Under the pieces are notes generated by a model. That model made no database searches. It was not told where the DNA came from and was given only the letters and a program-made list of their open reading frames with translations. The position numbers were made by a program, and so were the translations under genes. Of a DNA stretch of 64,000 bases, positions 12,245 through 27,200 are shown piece by piece. The DNA is from Marisa cornuarietis (lineage: Eukaryota > Mollusca > Gastropoda > Architaenioglossa > Ampullariidae), in NCBI GenBank assembly GCA_004794655.1, contig SMMW01000003.1, positions 18,494,501 to 18,558,500 on the forward strand. Direction: 5' to 3'. The stretch's first letter is position 1. The number at the start of each line of letters is the position of its first letter.

Positions 12245-15200
12245 CTGTGTGGTTTTTTTGTGTTAATTATTTTTTATGCTAAATTGTATCGAGCTGCCAC
12301 ACAATTGCCCTCTGGGACGAATAAAGTATTATCTTATCTTATCTTATCTTACTTTATGTGCAAGAGAAGTTCCAATCTGAATCTGGGGTGTCTTTCTGTT
12401 GACAGCTCTGGGCCAGGTCATGTTGTATGTGGATGGCATGGAGGGTGTCATTCGACACAATGCTACTATTCAGTGGCTGTACACTCTTCTTGCCTCTAAG
12501 GTGCTCATTATGCTCAATGCATTTATGATCATGCAAAAAAAAACCCCATCCCATATATGCCTTGCATTAAAAGTTGCCAGTTTTTAGAGCTAAGCATTTA
12601 AAATGGAAAATAGCATTTCTGTGGTAAAGCAAGTAAAGAATTTTTCTATCATTCTTTGTATAACAGATGAAAAGGTTTTAAAAATGTAATATTCTGTATT
12701 GTAGAGACATTTTAAATTTTAATTTCTGATTTTGGCCTTCCCAAAAGGAGAGATGCATAACTGTTTGTCCAGTTTTTGTGTTACTGTCAAGGTATAATTA
12801 AACCCAGGTACTCTGTGCATGCAGGGCCGTCTGGTTGTCAAAACAGCTTTAAAGCTTCTGCTTGTGTTCATCGAGTACACAGAAACTAATGCCATGCAAC
12901 TCTTGCGAGCCATCAACACTGTAGATGCCCGACGTGGCCTCAGACCCTGGGCAAATGTCATGGCCATCCTCAGTGAAAAAGATGGATCAGACTCTGAGCT
13001 GCTGGTGTATGCCATGACATTGGTCAACAAGGTGATGTGTCATGACAAGTGAATGAAGTACTGTACTGTATTAGCAGTAACATGATGAGTGAAGGAAATG
13101 CAGTCGGCTGAATTAGATTGGTCTGTAGAGTGTTATATTAGGATCTCAGAGAAGTTACTTTTGACAAATCTAGATGAACAGCAAGTAGAGCATTATGGGT
13201 CTTTGACCGGCTGCCCTAGAGTCACATGCAAACTTTCTTAATTTTGGGTTAGGCATGCTGATGAATTTTAGAACCAGTGAGAGAAGTCGCTGATCTAAGA
13301 TAAAGTCCTGATGGCTCCAGTGTTATATTGTTATATGCTGCATTGTTTGAATTAGAATTTTCTTTCAACTTTCAACATTCTTCTTTCTTTATGATGTAAA
13401 TATTAAAAGGTTCTGTATAAGGCAAAATTAGAATTTTTCAGTTGACCTTAGTAGACTCTGGACAAATGAGCTGATTGTATGCTGCTGCTTCGGTGAATCT
13501 AAAAGGAGTGCATGCTGATGAACACAGATCATGAGACGGACTAAAAACTTAACATCACATTAATTAGAATATTTCAAGCTATCAGACTTGATTTTTCTAG
13601 AATTTGTTCTATCTTTCTTTCTATTTTAGGTGTTGAATGCTATCCCTGAACAGGACTCATTTTATGATGTCACTGATACTCTAGAAGAACAAGGCATGGA
13701 GCGCATCACACGCAAGCACATGGAACGCCAAGGAGCTGACTTGGACCTCCTCACACAGCTACAAATTTATGAAGTATGGACAAGGCATAAGGATTCACAT
13801 TTATTATAATATGTACTGTAATGGAAACAGGACATATTTTTTCATAAAAGTATGGATAAGGCTTGGATGAAATATTTACTGGGGGGAAGAGGAATGGAGG
13901 AGTTAAAAGCAACTCACACTACAGTCCTTGGGTTAGATATCTTAAGTATAAACACTTCCAGTGCTTAGCCAGGTCTTGATGACATGGATCTGAGTGTGAT
14001 TATTAAAGAGCCCTTAAATAGCACACTTCTTCACTTGGCAGTGAGCTCAGTGCAACACAAAGATGTGAAATGAGAGAATGTGGGTGTGATCATCTCGTAG
14101 AGTGAAATGTCCATTCAGCATTGTCCACTCAACATAGTCCAAGATTTATATCTTGTAATTCAGATCCTTGTTTCATGAAAGACATGATATCATCAGATAT
14201 TCTGACTCAGCTGTTAGTTACTTTGCTCTTTATGGCTGTAATTATGTCATCTGTCTGATACAGCTGCTGTCATCTTGCTGTGCACAACGTTTGTTAAGTA
14301 GCTGACAGAGCTATTGTCATCTTGCAGATATATTCTCTTGTCTTGTCTGTAGTTGATAAAATTGACTAAAACATCCTTCTCCAGCACCTCCTTCTCACTT
14401 TCAATCTCTGGGTTTCTGGTCCTGCCAGACTGACTACACCCAAGCCATGGTAGCTGAAGGCACCTAATCTGAGCCTGTGACTTAGGGCTCAGTTCTTGGG
14501 CAACTTTTATTCACTGTTTACATCCATGCAGTGACTTGGTCTGCCATCTACCATTAGGGCCTGCAAGTTTGTATACATGCTGAGGATACTGCAGTTACTA
14601 GCATTTGGCCCCCACTTCTCAGCTCCAGCAGGTCTGCACCATCAGAAAGCAAACAGTAGACTCTGTGAAGGCCTGGATATCCATCAGCAAACCCAAGATG
14701 ACGACAAAACTGAGGTCATTCCAACAGCATCTAAAACTAAACTAAAATGTGTTCCATCCTCTACTACTTTTACTTTCTCTGGGGTAAAAATAACTCTTTT
14801 CCTGAACATCATTTCACTGTTATCATTGACATCATTGTCTCATGAATCTCACATCAGTACAGTCTGCAAGTCCCTCTTCCTTCAACTTTGCAAAATCAGC
14901 CATATCCCACCCATCCTGTCACTTCCCACTACCAGCTCATCCCTGCATTTGTGTCATCCCAGCTGCATTACAATGGCTCTCGACTCATGGATCTCCCTAA
15001 CCTCCTATAGGACAAGCTTCAAAGGGCTCAGAATACTTCTGCTCATATTGTCTTTTGTAGACAAAAAGGCAGACCATGCTACACCTCTTCTTTGTATGCT
15101 ATGCTGACTGCCAGTTCAAGCTTTGCTGACTGCCAGTTCAAGATTGCATGCTGCATTGTTTAAATTAGGATTTTCTTTCTTGCCACACTGCAACCATTGT

Positions 15201-18200
15201 CATCATATCCTCACTCCAGCATACATGTCTGAGCTACTGATGCCGTATCACCCACCTTGATCTCTTTGATCTGGTTGCACTGACATCCTCTCTGTGCCAT
15301 GGGTTCAGATGGAAGAAATGGACCAGAAATTCTTTCTCTGGCCTCATCGTGTAAAATTCTCTTCGAACTCTGTTAACTTTCAAGTCTGGGCTCAAAACCC
15401 ACCTTTTTAAGAAATACCTATTGTTATCTGGTGAACTCCACTCGCTCTTCAGTTTCTTACCTTTGTCCATGCACTTGGTTCATGTTTGCCATAGTGTTTG
15501 CTTGTTTTTCTTAATTGTACAGTTAACTGTTATTTTGTGTGCAGTCTATCATGCACAGTGCATTGAGCTGGCTTCCATATGGGGCAATGCATTCAACAAA
15601 TTCCGTGATTATTCTGACTGTTATGCTGATTCACCTATTTTCTCATCTTTATTGCTTTTTATTGTTTTTACAGAGTGCACTTAAGCATGAAGATGGAGAA
15701 GACTCTTCAGAAATACCGCAGCTTGAAAATCTCAGGTATTTTAATGTCAAATATGTGCATTGTGCACCTTGAAAATTTCATGTATTTTCATGTCAAATGT
15801 GTACATTTGTGAAGTTTATTCAGTATGCTATACATTTTCTGTTTGTATTAGCCGATGGTGGGTTATTTTTCCGCATGTTTTAACAGGAAGATGTGATTGG
15901 CATTTTATACTGCATTAGTTTTCCTTCTGTTATCAATAAATCTTTTAAAATTAATTGTATAGAGATTTTATTATGATTTATTTGTCATTTATTCCTGAAA
16001 ACAAAGTCTTGTGGTGCAGGAGAGAGCCCAGACTGAAGAGTGAAGGTGAAGGCAGGAAGAGTAAGCGCCATGTGCCCCTTCAGAAAGCAGGCCTAGCACC
16101 TAGCACCCAGATCCTACCCCCAGAGGAGTCACCTGCAGATATGTTCAAACGCCGACGACAGAAACAGATGGAGACAGGGTGCAGATGATGATAATAATAA
16201 TAAATGATGATTTACATAGCACATAAACTCATAAAGAGCATGCTCTTAGCGCTTAAAACAGGGATGAGGCATGGACTACTTGGATAAAATACAAGGGACG
16301 GAAGAATAAACAACAGTACTGGCGACAAATAGAAGACAAATATAGAAAATACAAAGAGGCACCAAGTTACTTGATCTGAGAATATAGTGATTCTGTAGAG
16401 GAAGACGGGTAGAAAAGTAGCAAAAGCAGAAAAGGGGCAAGGGGGAAGAAGGATGCAGTTTCACAGATTATGTTTGAGACACTAATAGCAAGACAATTTC
16501 ACAGGCTTGTCACGAACATAGAATAAAAGAAACTGACATAAATATTAGAGGAAGACAAGGATACTGATTCATTCTCAGTGGCTAAGTTGAAAATCAGCAG
16601 TGAAACAACTTTAAATACAATTTATAATTTGTAACTAATAGTACTGAGCATGAGTCAACACCTTGCCCAAATGACTCTAGTGAATAACTGATGCTGATAC
16701 CTTATGATTGCCTCCTGATACAGGAATTTCAGAACTCCTGAACAGCAAGACACAGAACCTCATGCCCCTCACAAAAGGCACCCAGTTTCAGCAGAAATGC
16801 AACAAAATGGGTCTCCATCGTCAAACCGTAAGTGTGATACCTTGTCTGATGCAAGTTATCCTTTCTCCTGGTTTGATGTGCATAGCTGGCATAGCTTTTC
16901 TCACAAGATGAGTGGCTTGGGTTTTTCTGCTGTGTGGTTGTCAGAATCTATGCCTTTCAGACTAAATTTACTTTGCATTAGAAGCATGATGCTTAAATTA
17001 TTTGAAATTTAACTTATTTAGGGTTTTTGATCTGAACATATCACAGACATGATTGACAGTTGTGTCAAAGAAGAATGTCTTAGGTGAAACTTTTCAAGAG
17101 TATATATTCAAGTCAGGGTTTGAGGTGAGTTCAACATTTCCTTGTCAGATATAGTGCAGTATCCTGTAAAGAATCAATTCTGAAACATATACAAATGATT
17201 CTGATTGCACTTTAAGGCACTCTTGCTGTTCAGGCTAGCCTGCTCTCAGTAGATTCAACAGAATGAGTTCTTGAAACTATAATCTTCCCAAAGTCATCAC
17301 CGTCAGAATATGAACATAACTGCTTTTGCAAAGTTTACTGAGCCAGCATTATTGCATGGAAAGGTACTATATAAATAAACTTAATAAGGTAGAAGAATCA
17401 TTTACATTTTAATTGGTGATGTCATTATTCATTCACACTCTACTTGTCTGATTACTCTGCAAAGCCAGAACAAAATTAATATTTTAAACCTTATTATTTT
17501 ATTATTAAATTTAATTGTTTTTTATTAACACCTTTTTCTGAAAATTTACTTGTTGGAGCACATTTTTCTTTGATACAGAGCATGCCTTCTGCTGTTAATG
17601 AAAACTGATAGATCTACTAAAGATGAAAAAGAATTCCACTTGGTTTACTTTTTGATCATTTCTGTCTGCATATGCCATATTTGTGAATACAGTGCACTCG
17701 GTTATAAGCATGCTCGTTTATAAGCATATTTTGGTTTAGGTCCCATAGTAATTTAAATAATATACCTAGCATTAAATATAAGTATGTTTCATCTATAAGC
17801 GTATTAAACTTTGGTCCTGATGATGTACATAAAAATGGGGTGCAGTGCAGTTTGATTCTTACCTACAAACTGAAGCCTTTTTTCCATTTTGTTAAAAATA
17901 GCCATTTTTTTTCATCAGAATGGCCTAGAGTCTTTTATAGTTCGGCTTGATATGAAGTGCTTATGTGCCATATGCTACCACTTGACATGAAGTGGTTTAA
18001 TGCCAGAGCTCACACAATCAGTTCTGACTATATTTATTACACCCTTTTGGCTCTGTAATGAAATTCACATATATGTGCAGAAAATATAAATTTTATTAGG
18101 ACTTAAGGGTTTCTTTTCCCCTCTGCTCACTTTGCCAAATGGAATAGATGTAGATTGCTCTTTTCTGTTTTTACTGCAATAAGCCAAAAGCTGTTTGTGA

Positions 18201-21200
18201 AAGCTCTGTGGTTTGCTTTTTACCTGTTGCCTGTCATAATAGGAAGCTGTTGTTGCTGACTTTGTGTACTAACCAACCAGCATGAAACACTCCCCTTTCT
18301 TTTCTGCTCTTCCTGGTGGACTTGGGTCCCATGCAGATGGCATGCGAGACAGACGGGAACGGCGACACCGGCATTGCTCACTCATCAAAGAACAAGAACT
18401 TGCAAGTGAATTTTATCTGCAACCAGATGCAGACGCTGCAGCTGAGAACTGTTCCATAACTTCCACTTCTTCCTCTCCGTGTGGTACCCTTAGTAGTGCT
18501 AGCCCTGACTCTCAGCAATCAGGGTTGTTTTCACCTACACAGCGCATAGCCCCCTTCTCCTCTCTCAGTTCTCAGAGTGATCTTGAGTTCTCAGGTGAGA
18601 TTACAAATGCATAAAATTGCTTCATCTTTAACCAGTCCTGCTACCTCACCCATACTGAAGCAGGGGGAAAAAATATGTTCTTAATACTAGCCACTTTTCT
18701 TTTGTTAAATGCCATGAAACTGAAACAAGTTTCCTAAAATACTTGCAAGCAGTAAACACATCCACTGTCTGGTCTTTTTTCCTCTGTTACTCTCACTCAG
18801 ATGAACATTTTCCTCCATCATATCAAATTTGACATGGCTATAACTTTACATTGGAACACTTGGGGTATAACATTATCTTGGAGTACTTGGGTATAACATT
18901 ACCTTGGAGTACTTGAGGGTATAACAACTCAAGTTATTATCTTGGGTAACTTGTTCCAAGTTTTACACCCCTGCATTTTCTTCTTTTCATTATCATTTGT
19001 TTTCTCTCCTTCTTTCTTGTTTGCTTTCTTGGCATGTTTAATACTAATTCATTTGCTTTTTGTTTCATAATTTTCAGCGTGTTCTTTGAAAAAAATATTA
19101 TAAATAGTAGCAGTTACTTCCCACTGAGTCATTTTTGTCAAGAGTGTGAGTTGTGTGTGTGTGTGTGCGCACATGCACATGAGAGAGTGTGTAAACAGTA
19201 CAACCTTATACATACTGTGCTTAATTTGAATGTTTGTTTCACGATGTCTAAATATTACTCTGATTTTTTTTTCCAGAGGGTTTCGGTCATGGGAAGGGTG
19301 TTGCACAATATAATGAGTCTGGGTACCACAGTTTCGCAGAAGCTTCTCTAGACCCCAGCTCTTTTGAAGCACGCAACAATGCACTTAATGACCAGCGCAG
19401 CCCCACAGCAGGTTCCCATGCAGATGACGATGGCTCTGCCTTGTCAAGCAATCAGCGGTGGGCACAGTACAAGCGCCAGCAACATCAGCAACCGGCAGGA
19501 CTACAGGGTCGAGCAGAAGAGGTCTTTGAACCACCTCCCCTTCAGAACCAGTGGGAACAGCCCGTTGCAGTTCCAGAAATGCCCCAGCGAAGGGATCAGT
19601 ACATTGAAGAGGTTAGCAGCAAGCAGGAACCAGGACGAAGACAGCCACAGGTAGGAACAATGAGATGAATTATTGAGCAAGTTACCAGGTCAGTCTTTCT
19701 TCTTTTGAAAAAGCAAATGCTTAATATTTTGACTAGAGCACATTTAATGATCAGTATTGCATTGATGTATTGTTTTATTATCAGAAGGAGCGGCTGAACA
19801 ACGAGGGATCAGTTCAGGAGGCACGAAATCGATTTACGACTAAGGATGACAAGGGGAGAGTACCCATACAGATGGTTCGCCCAGCAGGTGATACCAGTGG
19901 TCTTATCAGTGCAGCTAAGGAGGGATTAAGTCGCTCCAGTAAACCAGAAGCACCACGAGAACTGCCACCACCACCACCACCAGAATCAGAGAAGAAAACG
20001 GAGAGCGACATGCAGTGGGAGCGCATTCAGCGTCGCCTAAAGCGTTCTCTTAAAATCAAGGACATGGATTTCACAGACTTGAAAGAAGAGGAGGACCAGG
20101 ATGTGTTTTCTCCACCAAAACTTACCTGTGAAATGGCAGGCATGCTAGGTGATTTACCTCCACCCCCACCACCTCCTGGCATGGCAGGACTGCCACCGCC
20201 GCCTCCACCCCCTGACATGGGGCCACCTCCACCCCCTGGCATTGGTCTTTTCCCTCCACCACCCCCTTCATCAGGCATGACCCCCTGCTCCCCATCTTCC
20301 AATTTGCCACCTCCGCTTGGAGCTAATTTGCCTAAAAAGAAGAAGACTGTGAAATTGCACTGGCGACCATTGCAAACAGTAGAGTCTCCCCACCCAGCCA
20401 CCAAAGGTGATGTTGTGTGGAAGGATCTCCTCCCTTTCAAGATTGATGTGGAGAAAATGGAACATCTCTTTGAGAATCGCACCAATGAGGTCAAGGCCAA
20501 GGTCAGAATATTTTCACTTTTACTGTTTAAGTGCATGTACATGCAAGTGCAACTGCACATGTAGTGTGTGTGAGAAAGAGTGCGAGAAACAACAGACTTA
20601 AGTAACTGAAGTGTCAATCATATATGTTATAAAATTACACAAATGCTATGCAATTTTTTTTTTGCTTTTGTTCAAGGCACTTATAAATGAAATGTTTATG
20701 CTCTCATATAGATGTTTTCTTTTAGACCTTATTTGGAAAAAGTAGACTGTAGACTAATCATTAATTTTGTTACTTTTGCTATGTTGCTATGCGTTCTCAT
20801 AAATTTTATTCATTTTATGCATATTGTTATTCTTCTTATGCCATGAAAAGTGTTGATGTGCTAATTTGGTGATGGACATTTTAAAGATTTTAAAATTTTG
20901 TTTTAATTTTAGGGGAATTTTTATTGACCTCAGTATTGCATGTTGGTATTGTGACTGCTGAGTGGCATCAAGTACCAATGTCAAACCTGTTTCACACTCA
21001 AACATTTAAAAGACATATAGTGATTATTTTTTCTCAAAAGTGTATGTCCAGAATAAAACAGTAGTCTGGGAGTGCTTTGATGTGTGCTGTTAATTCTAGT
21101 TTCAAAGCTGACTCAGGGCCATTGTGTCCAGACTGGCTGGACGTTAGTTATGAACATTTATGGCTCATGTTGTCTTGTGTGCTTCTTTTCATTCCATGTG

Positions 21201-24200
21201 TTTGGCAACTCGTGGCGGTGGCTAATCGCATGTGATCTTGTTGTCATCAACATAATCTTTCAGGAAATGGTAAGACCCACTGATTATACTTAGAGCAGGT
21301 TTGGATTCAAATAAATGCCAAGATATAATTTAAGTATTATACTGGTTCATTGTTTTTTATCATTGGGAAGGATTTGCTTAATGGTATATAGCCACGGCCA
21401 TGAATTACAGTAATGTGAAAACAAACATAACTGCAGCTGACAGGCTTGTTCAAATTTCACAATGATAAAACAGTTTGTGGGATTATAATATAGGAGTAAA
21501 AGGTCTGTAGAAAATCTTAATTGGTCTGCATACTTGCTTTCTTTTCTGCCAGGTGCTTGTAGAAAATGCCCATTTTTATACTCTAGTTCATAAGAAAAAG
21601 AAATGAGCTGTAGCTATGAATACGTTTGCATTCATGGGCGCGAACTGTACAGGACGAGTTAACATAAATGTCTTTGGGTGTCAAAAGTGAAGTGCTTTCA
21701 ATGTAGCAAGAACTAGAATATAAACATATAATATAAATTTATGAAATAACAGTATGCAGGTTATTTTGTTCATAACCTTACAACAATATGTAATTTGATA
21801 CCAGATTCAACTCAGAAATAAATAGGTAAAGATTAAAAAACATAATTTTCAATCTATAATTCATAAGTAATTATAAAATCAGAACTTGCATACCCATGAA
21901 TTACTATCATGCCATATCATGCGTTACATACATAGATTTATAACATTTTCTTCAATTTATTTTACACTGGTATAACACCATTTTCTGTAGATTGCTTCTT
22001 TGATAAGTATTTGTTTGCATGCACTGCTTTTCAACACAGATTTTTAAGGCTTTAAACATTCATCTAAACTATTAATTTAATTGTTTTAATGTATTGCTAT
22101 ACCCACTTGTAGATGCTATTACTATCACAAAAGGTAAAAACATTTGCAGCACCAAAAACTGGATGAGAAGAGTAATATGGTTTAAACTGTCCTACTCTTG
22201 TGCAATCCCATTTGGATGGTTGTTTATCAAAGTTAGAATAGCTAAAGACACTTAAAGAGGGTCATAGGGCAAAGTTTATTTTTTATGTTCCCTTAGGGCC
22301 GTGGCCATATACATGTATACATATGCTATAATCAGGACAGGTTGCTATATACTTTTATTTTTTAAAGTGAGAAATTTAAGATGAGTACTGAACATGTACA
22401 TTTAGTAAAGAGTGCTTATCAATGTTCAGGAGGAATTTTATATCTTTGATTTCTAACAATATAAAAATATATAGTTTATCTGGCCATTCTTTAGTTGATC
22501 GCATTTGTTTGATGCATTGGTGTGACTATAGTATGGTGATCTTGTGTTCTATTTGCATAGCTAGGTTTTAGCTTTTTAGTTTTTTAATGAAAATATTTCT
22601 GTTTTGTATGTTAATAATGTACAAATATTTAAAATAATGTATGAGATCTGAAGCCCTTTGGAATCTGTTTGCACATAAGTTGGTTTAATTATTTCCTATC
22701 TTGTCTGCTCCTCTTTGACTTGCCTGTTTTCTGGCCACCTTTAGAATCTATTTGCTCATTACTTGGTTTGATTGTATCCTCTCTTGTCTGCACCTCTTTG
22801 ACATGCCTGTTTCTTTGGCCTCCTTTACAAATATTTAAAATAATTTATGAGATCTGAAGCCCTTTGGAATCTGTTTGCACATAAGTTGGTTTGATTATTT
22901 CCTATCTTGTCTGCTCCTCTTTGACTTGCCTGTTTTCTGGCCACCTTTAGAATCTATTTGCTCATTACTTGGTTTGATTGTATCCTCTCTTGTCTGCACC
23001 TCTTTGACATGCCTATTTCTTTGGCCACCTTTAGAATTTATTTGCACGGTCATTACCTCATTTAATTTTATCCTATCTTGTCTGCACCTCTTTGACTTGC
23101 CTGTTTTTTGGCCACCCTTTTCCTTCTTTTTCTTTTTCTTAATCTTGGGCAATCTTCATTCATTCCGATTCCTCACTCTTGAAGAAACTCTTCACTTTCT
23201 TAGTTCCCCTTTTTCTCCTATCTTCTCTTTTATCATTTGTGCTTTTGGTGGGAATGGGAGCTTATTGTCCGTTTTTCCATGCATTTTCTTTTAAATGCTG
23301 TTTTTTGTGTTCTTGCATGGCTTCTTTTCAGCTTACCCACCATCTAGTTGTTTGCATTTTTACTTATTTTTGTATTATTTTCTTACATTTTAGGATGAAT
23401 TTAAATTAATTATAAAATTCAGTTTTTGATATCAAACACTCTTCTAAACTAAAATGTTACTTATCTGGATTTTTCAAAGTTGAATAAATCCTGTTGTGTA
23501 TCTAGAAATATATTCTGCTTATAGTTACCATTTTAGTCTTTAGGGGGTAGTATTTTTTGTATTTATTTTAAACAGTTATTCTACTTTTGCACTCCTTCAA
23601 GGTACTTTTTATCATGGTCAGCCTTTAAGTATGTAGTATGGTTCTGTTAGTCAGGACTGCTGTTTGTGTGACTGGTTCTGCCAAGTTTTTTGTTGTGTAA
23701 TGTTTATTCAAGAGTCATGTATTATAACACCACTGAACCATAGTGATAAACAAAGTTCTTTGCTATGGAATCAGAAACAAGATGCCAGTGGCAAAAAGGA
23801 GATCACAGTGTTGGACACCAAACGGTCAAATGCCATCAACATTGGTCTCACAGTGCTACCCCCTCCACGAACCATCAAGTCTGCAATCCTTAAGATGGAC
23901 ACATCAATCATGAACAAGGAGGGTATTGAGGTCAGTGGAGTATATTAACCATGCTGAATTTAGAATGTCATTTACTTCCAAGTATTGGGGTGACACTGAA
24001 CAAAGTAAGTCTAAAAAAAAATCTACATTGTAAACAAGCTTCTTTACAGCACTACAAGCACACCAGCTCACTATAATAAAGGAAAATTTATTGTACTGCC
24101 TCTGTTATAAGGTTGAACAGTGTGGGCAACAGAATTAAGGTTCCTGACTAGCTGTATTTATTTTTAGATAAGACTTTTCTCTATTTTGTTTCTACCAGAC

Positions 24201-27200
24201 TCAGTTCATCGCAATGTATTTCAGAAAATCCTACAGACAATGATACCAACAGAAGAAGAAAAAACTAAGATCCTTGAGGCTCAGATGGCCAATCCCGACA
24301 TCCCACTTGGTACAGCTGAACAGTTCCTTCTGACACTCAGCTCCGTCTTTGAACTGGAGGCTCGTCTCCATCTGTGGCTCTTTAAACTAGATTATGAGAC
24401 TTTGGAGCAGGTTGGTTAAGAATTTTAATTCCCTTATAGGTCATGTTTGTTGTTTGTTTTTATCTAATTGGCAGAACTGTTCCTTTTTTTTAATTCTTTT
24501 CAGCCCACTGTTTGTTTGGTATAGAGCGGTAAGAATTAATTTTAAGTCAGAAGTAAAATGATACTCACATGCAATATAACTGGCTACCATTCTCATACCA
24601 AAATGGAGTTACCTTGACTGTTGCAGGAGGTTGCTGAACCCTTGATGGACCTTAAGAAGGGTATAGAGATTTTGTTATCCAGCAAGACCTTCAAGAGCAT
24701 TTTGTCAGCTGTGCTGGCTATTGGCAACTTTCTGAATGGGGCTTCTGTAAGTGAAATCTCTACCAGACTTGACTTTAATTTTTTTATAACTTGCAGGCAA
24801 TGAAATATAATCTTTTTCAAATGTAAATTTTATATCTCTGTAATTTTTCAGTTCTAAAATGACTAAGATCTGTTTTATCACCTAGATAAAAATTCTCAAT
24901 GCTAAGGCTCATTTTTTTCAGTAGAAGCAAGGGTAATACATATAATACCTATACTTTTGTGATTATTGCAGGCAAGAGCATTCAGCATTGAGTTTTTGCA
25001 ACGTGTACCAGAAGTCAAGGACACAGTCCACAAGCATTCATTGCTATATCACATGTGTAACATGATTCTGGAGCAGTTCCCTGACACATCTGACTTTTAT
25101 TCTGATATTGGTTCAATAACTCGGTGTTCCAGGGTAAGCATCAAGAATCAACAAAAGACTTGTGTTTACTCGAACCTTCTTAGTATTGGTGCTCATTCCG
25201 TTTTTGCTTTTAATTTCCATAGTGGCCTTTTCTCTTAGTCCTCTGTAAGTCATGGATAGACTGACCTGTCAAGTGATTGTTACAATCATTCATATTGCTT
25301 ATGTCTTTGCTATGGTAGGCAGAATATCTTTTTAATAAGAGGAAGCTGAAGTGAAAGTAGCAACAATATTTTCTTCTGTAGATTGACTGGGAAGAACTGA
25401 TGCGCAAACTGGACAAAATGGAGTATGACTGCAAAGCATCATGGGACCATTTGCGTGCCATTCTGAAGCATGATGGCAGCTCTACAGATCTGAAAGGAAA
25501 GTAAGTGAAGTCTCTGCTGGTTGTGATAATTGTCTATATTAAAATCTGTTGCTTATGTCTTTACTTATACTTCAGTCTAGTCGTTGTCCATTTTTCCAGT
25601 TTTCTAGTTAGCCAGACAATGACCATTGCTTTATTTCGATAGGCTTGTGTCCATAACTGATATTGGGGTAGGTGGGGTGAAATCAGTTATTGGTTCAAAA
25701 TAGGGTTAAAAAAAACCTAATACCACAACTTAATTAAAATTACAATGTGCATAGAAAATGCTTAACTAAATTTTGTTACTAACAGAGAAAGCACAAATGT
25801 TTGCAAATTATGCTCTCTCTAACCTGTAGTGCTATATAAAGAAAAAAGGCAGCATTTTGGATTAATGTTCTGGAGTTACTGGCAAATAATATGGATATAC
25901 GAAACTGTGAAGGATTCTTTTAATAGTTTTCAGGAATGTACAACTGTCCTAGATCTTTGTATTTTGGGGATATGAACACAAAATGTAGCTCAGTTTCTTC
26001 ACAGTTGCAATGGAGGCATTTTAGTGAGACAGAAAGCAAAGTTCTGTTATGTTGCCAGTGGGAGTTTAGATTTGAAATGCCTAGTTGAAATCTGATTAAT
26101 GAATCTCTAAGGTAAATATGTTTTACCTCAGTTAAATAATCAACACTGAATAAATGAGCTGTAGAATGAATATCAATCACTACTAAGTATTTTACTGTGC
26201 CAGTCTTGTTCGAAACAGTCTATGAGTCGTAGTTTAAATTCTCTTAATAATTGTTTAACATTGCCCACCCCTTGACATTCCCAGACAAATCCAAAACCAT
26301 AGTGGTAAAGTACTAACATAAAATTATTAACTCATGAGATCTTGTCATTCCTGAGCATATTTAACAACATATTTAGAACTTTTCTTGGCAGTTTTCTAGT
26401 TAGCCAGAGAGGTCTAGATAGACAATCCATACATTACACTTTATTGGTCTCATTGTTCTGCAGAATGTCCTTGTTTCTGGCTGACGCAGCTGAAAGAATC
26501 ATGCTCCTGCAGATAATATACAGGCGTATCATTAACAGGTAAGCTGCTGCTGGGATTTCCTACTAATAACCAGCACTTTGTTACACTACATTATTGTGTG
26601 TGTGCACGCGCGCATTTGAGTGGTGTGCAAATTCTGTTCAGTCATAACCATATTTTACAGATGTTCCTTTGGTCGAGAGGAAATAGACTTTGTTTGGTTC
26701 ATGTACTTTGCTCCAGAACATCTCTATTTTAATAATGATTGAGATGCACCCTGGTGATATTTAATGCAGAGAAGGGTACCTCAGTGGTTTGATAGAGTGA
26801 TAGATTTCTCTGCACAGTCATACAATTTGCATACTGCTACAGGTATCACAAACTTCTGCTGTACATGGGACTTCCTGTGCATGAGGCCAAAGAAATGCGA
26901 ATCAACCATTTCTGCAAGGTAATCAGTGAGTTTGCCTTGGAATATCGCACCACTCGTGATAAGGTTCTCCACATGATGGAGAAGAAAGCCAACCAAAGGG
27001 AGCGGAAAAAGACTCGAGGCAAAATGATCGTAGAGGTGAGGCACAGTTCTGAAGCCAGTTTTCCATAATTTTTGTTGATCAAAGGATGAAAGTGATAGCA
27101 GCATTTACCAGACATCTTCTCTAGCGGTATATTCTTTTGTCACAAACATGAGTATTTAACAGTTCAAGCATTCATGACAGTTGTGCGTTCTTTTAACAAA

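Noticed and set aside
11491..12499. Several Val/Cys/His-rich small frames around (TG)n tracts
   Set aside because: They are readings of dinucleotide microsatellites in FHOD introns and exon shadows.
18281..18336. Upstream acceptor giving FHOD exon 12 an extra [13 protein letters not shown] stretch
   Set aside because: It breaks frame with exon 11 (phase 1); the acceptor at 18336 keeps it. It could only be used with another upstream exon.
20027..20617. 196-codon minus-strand frame, Gly-rich
   Set aside because: Antisense shadow of the FHOD FH1 proline tract in exon 14.
22669..23294. Leu/Phe-rich membrane-like frames
   Set aside because: Produced by the T-rich 82/206-bp tandem repeat inside an intron.
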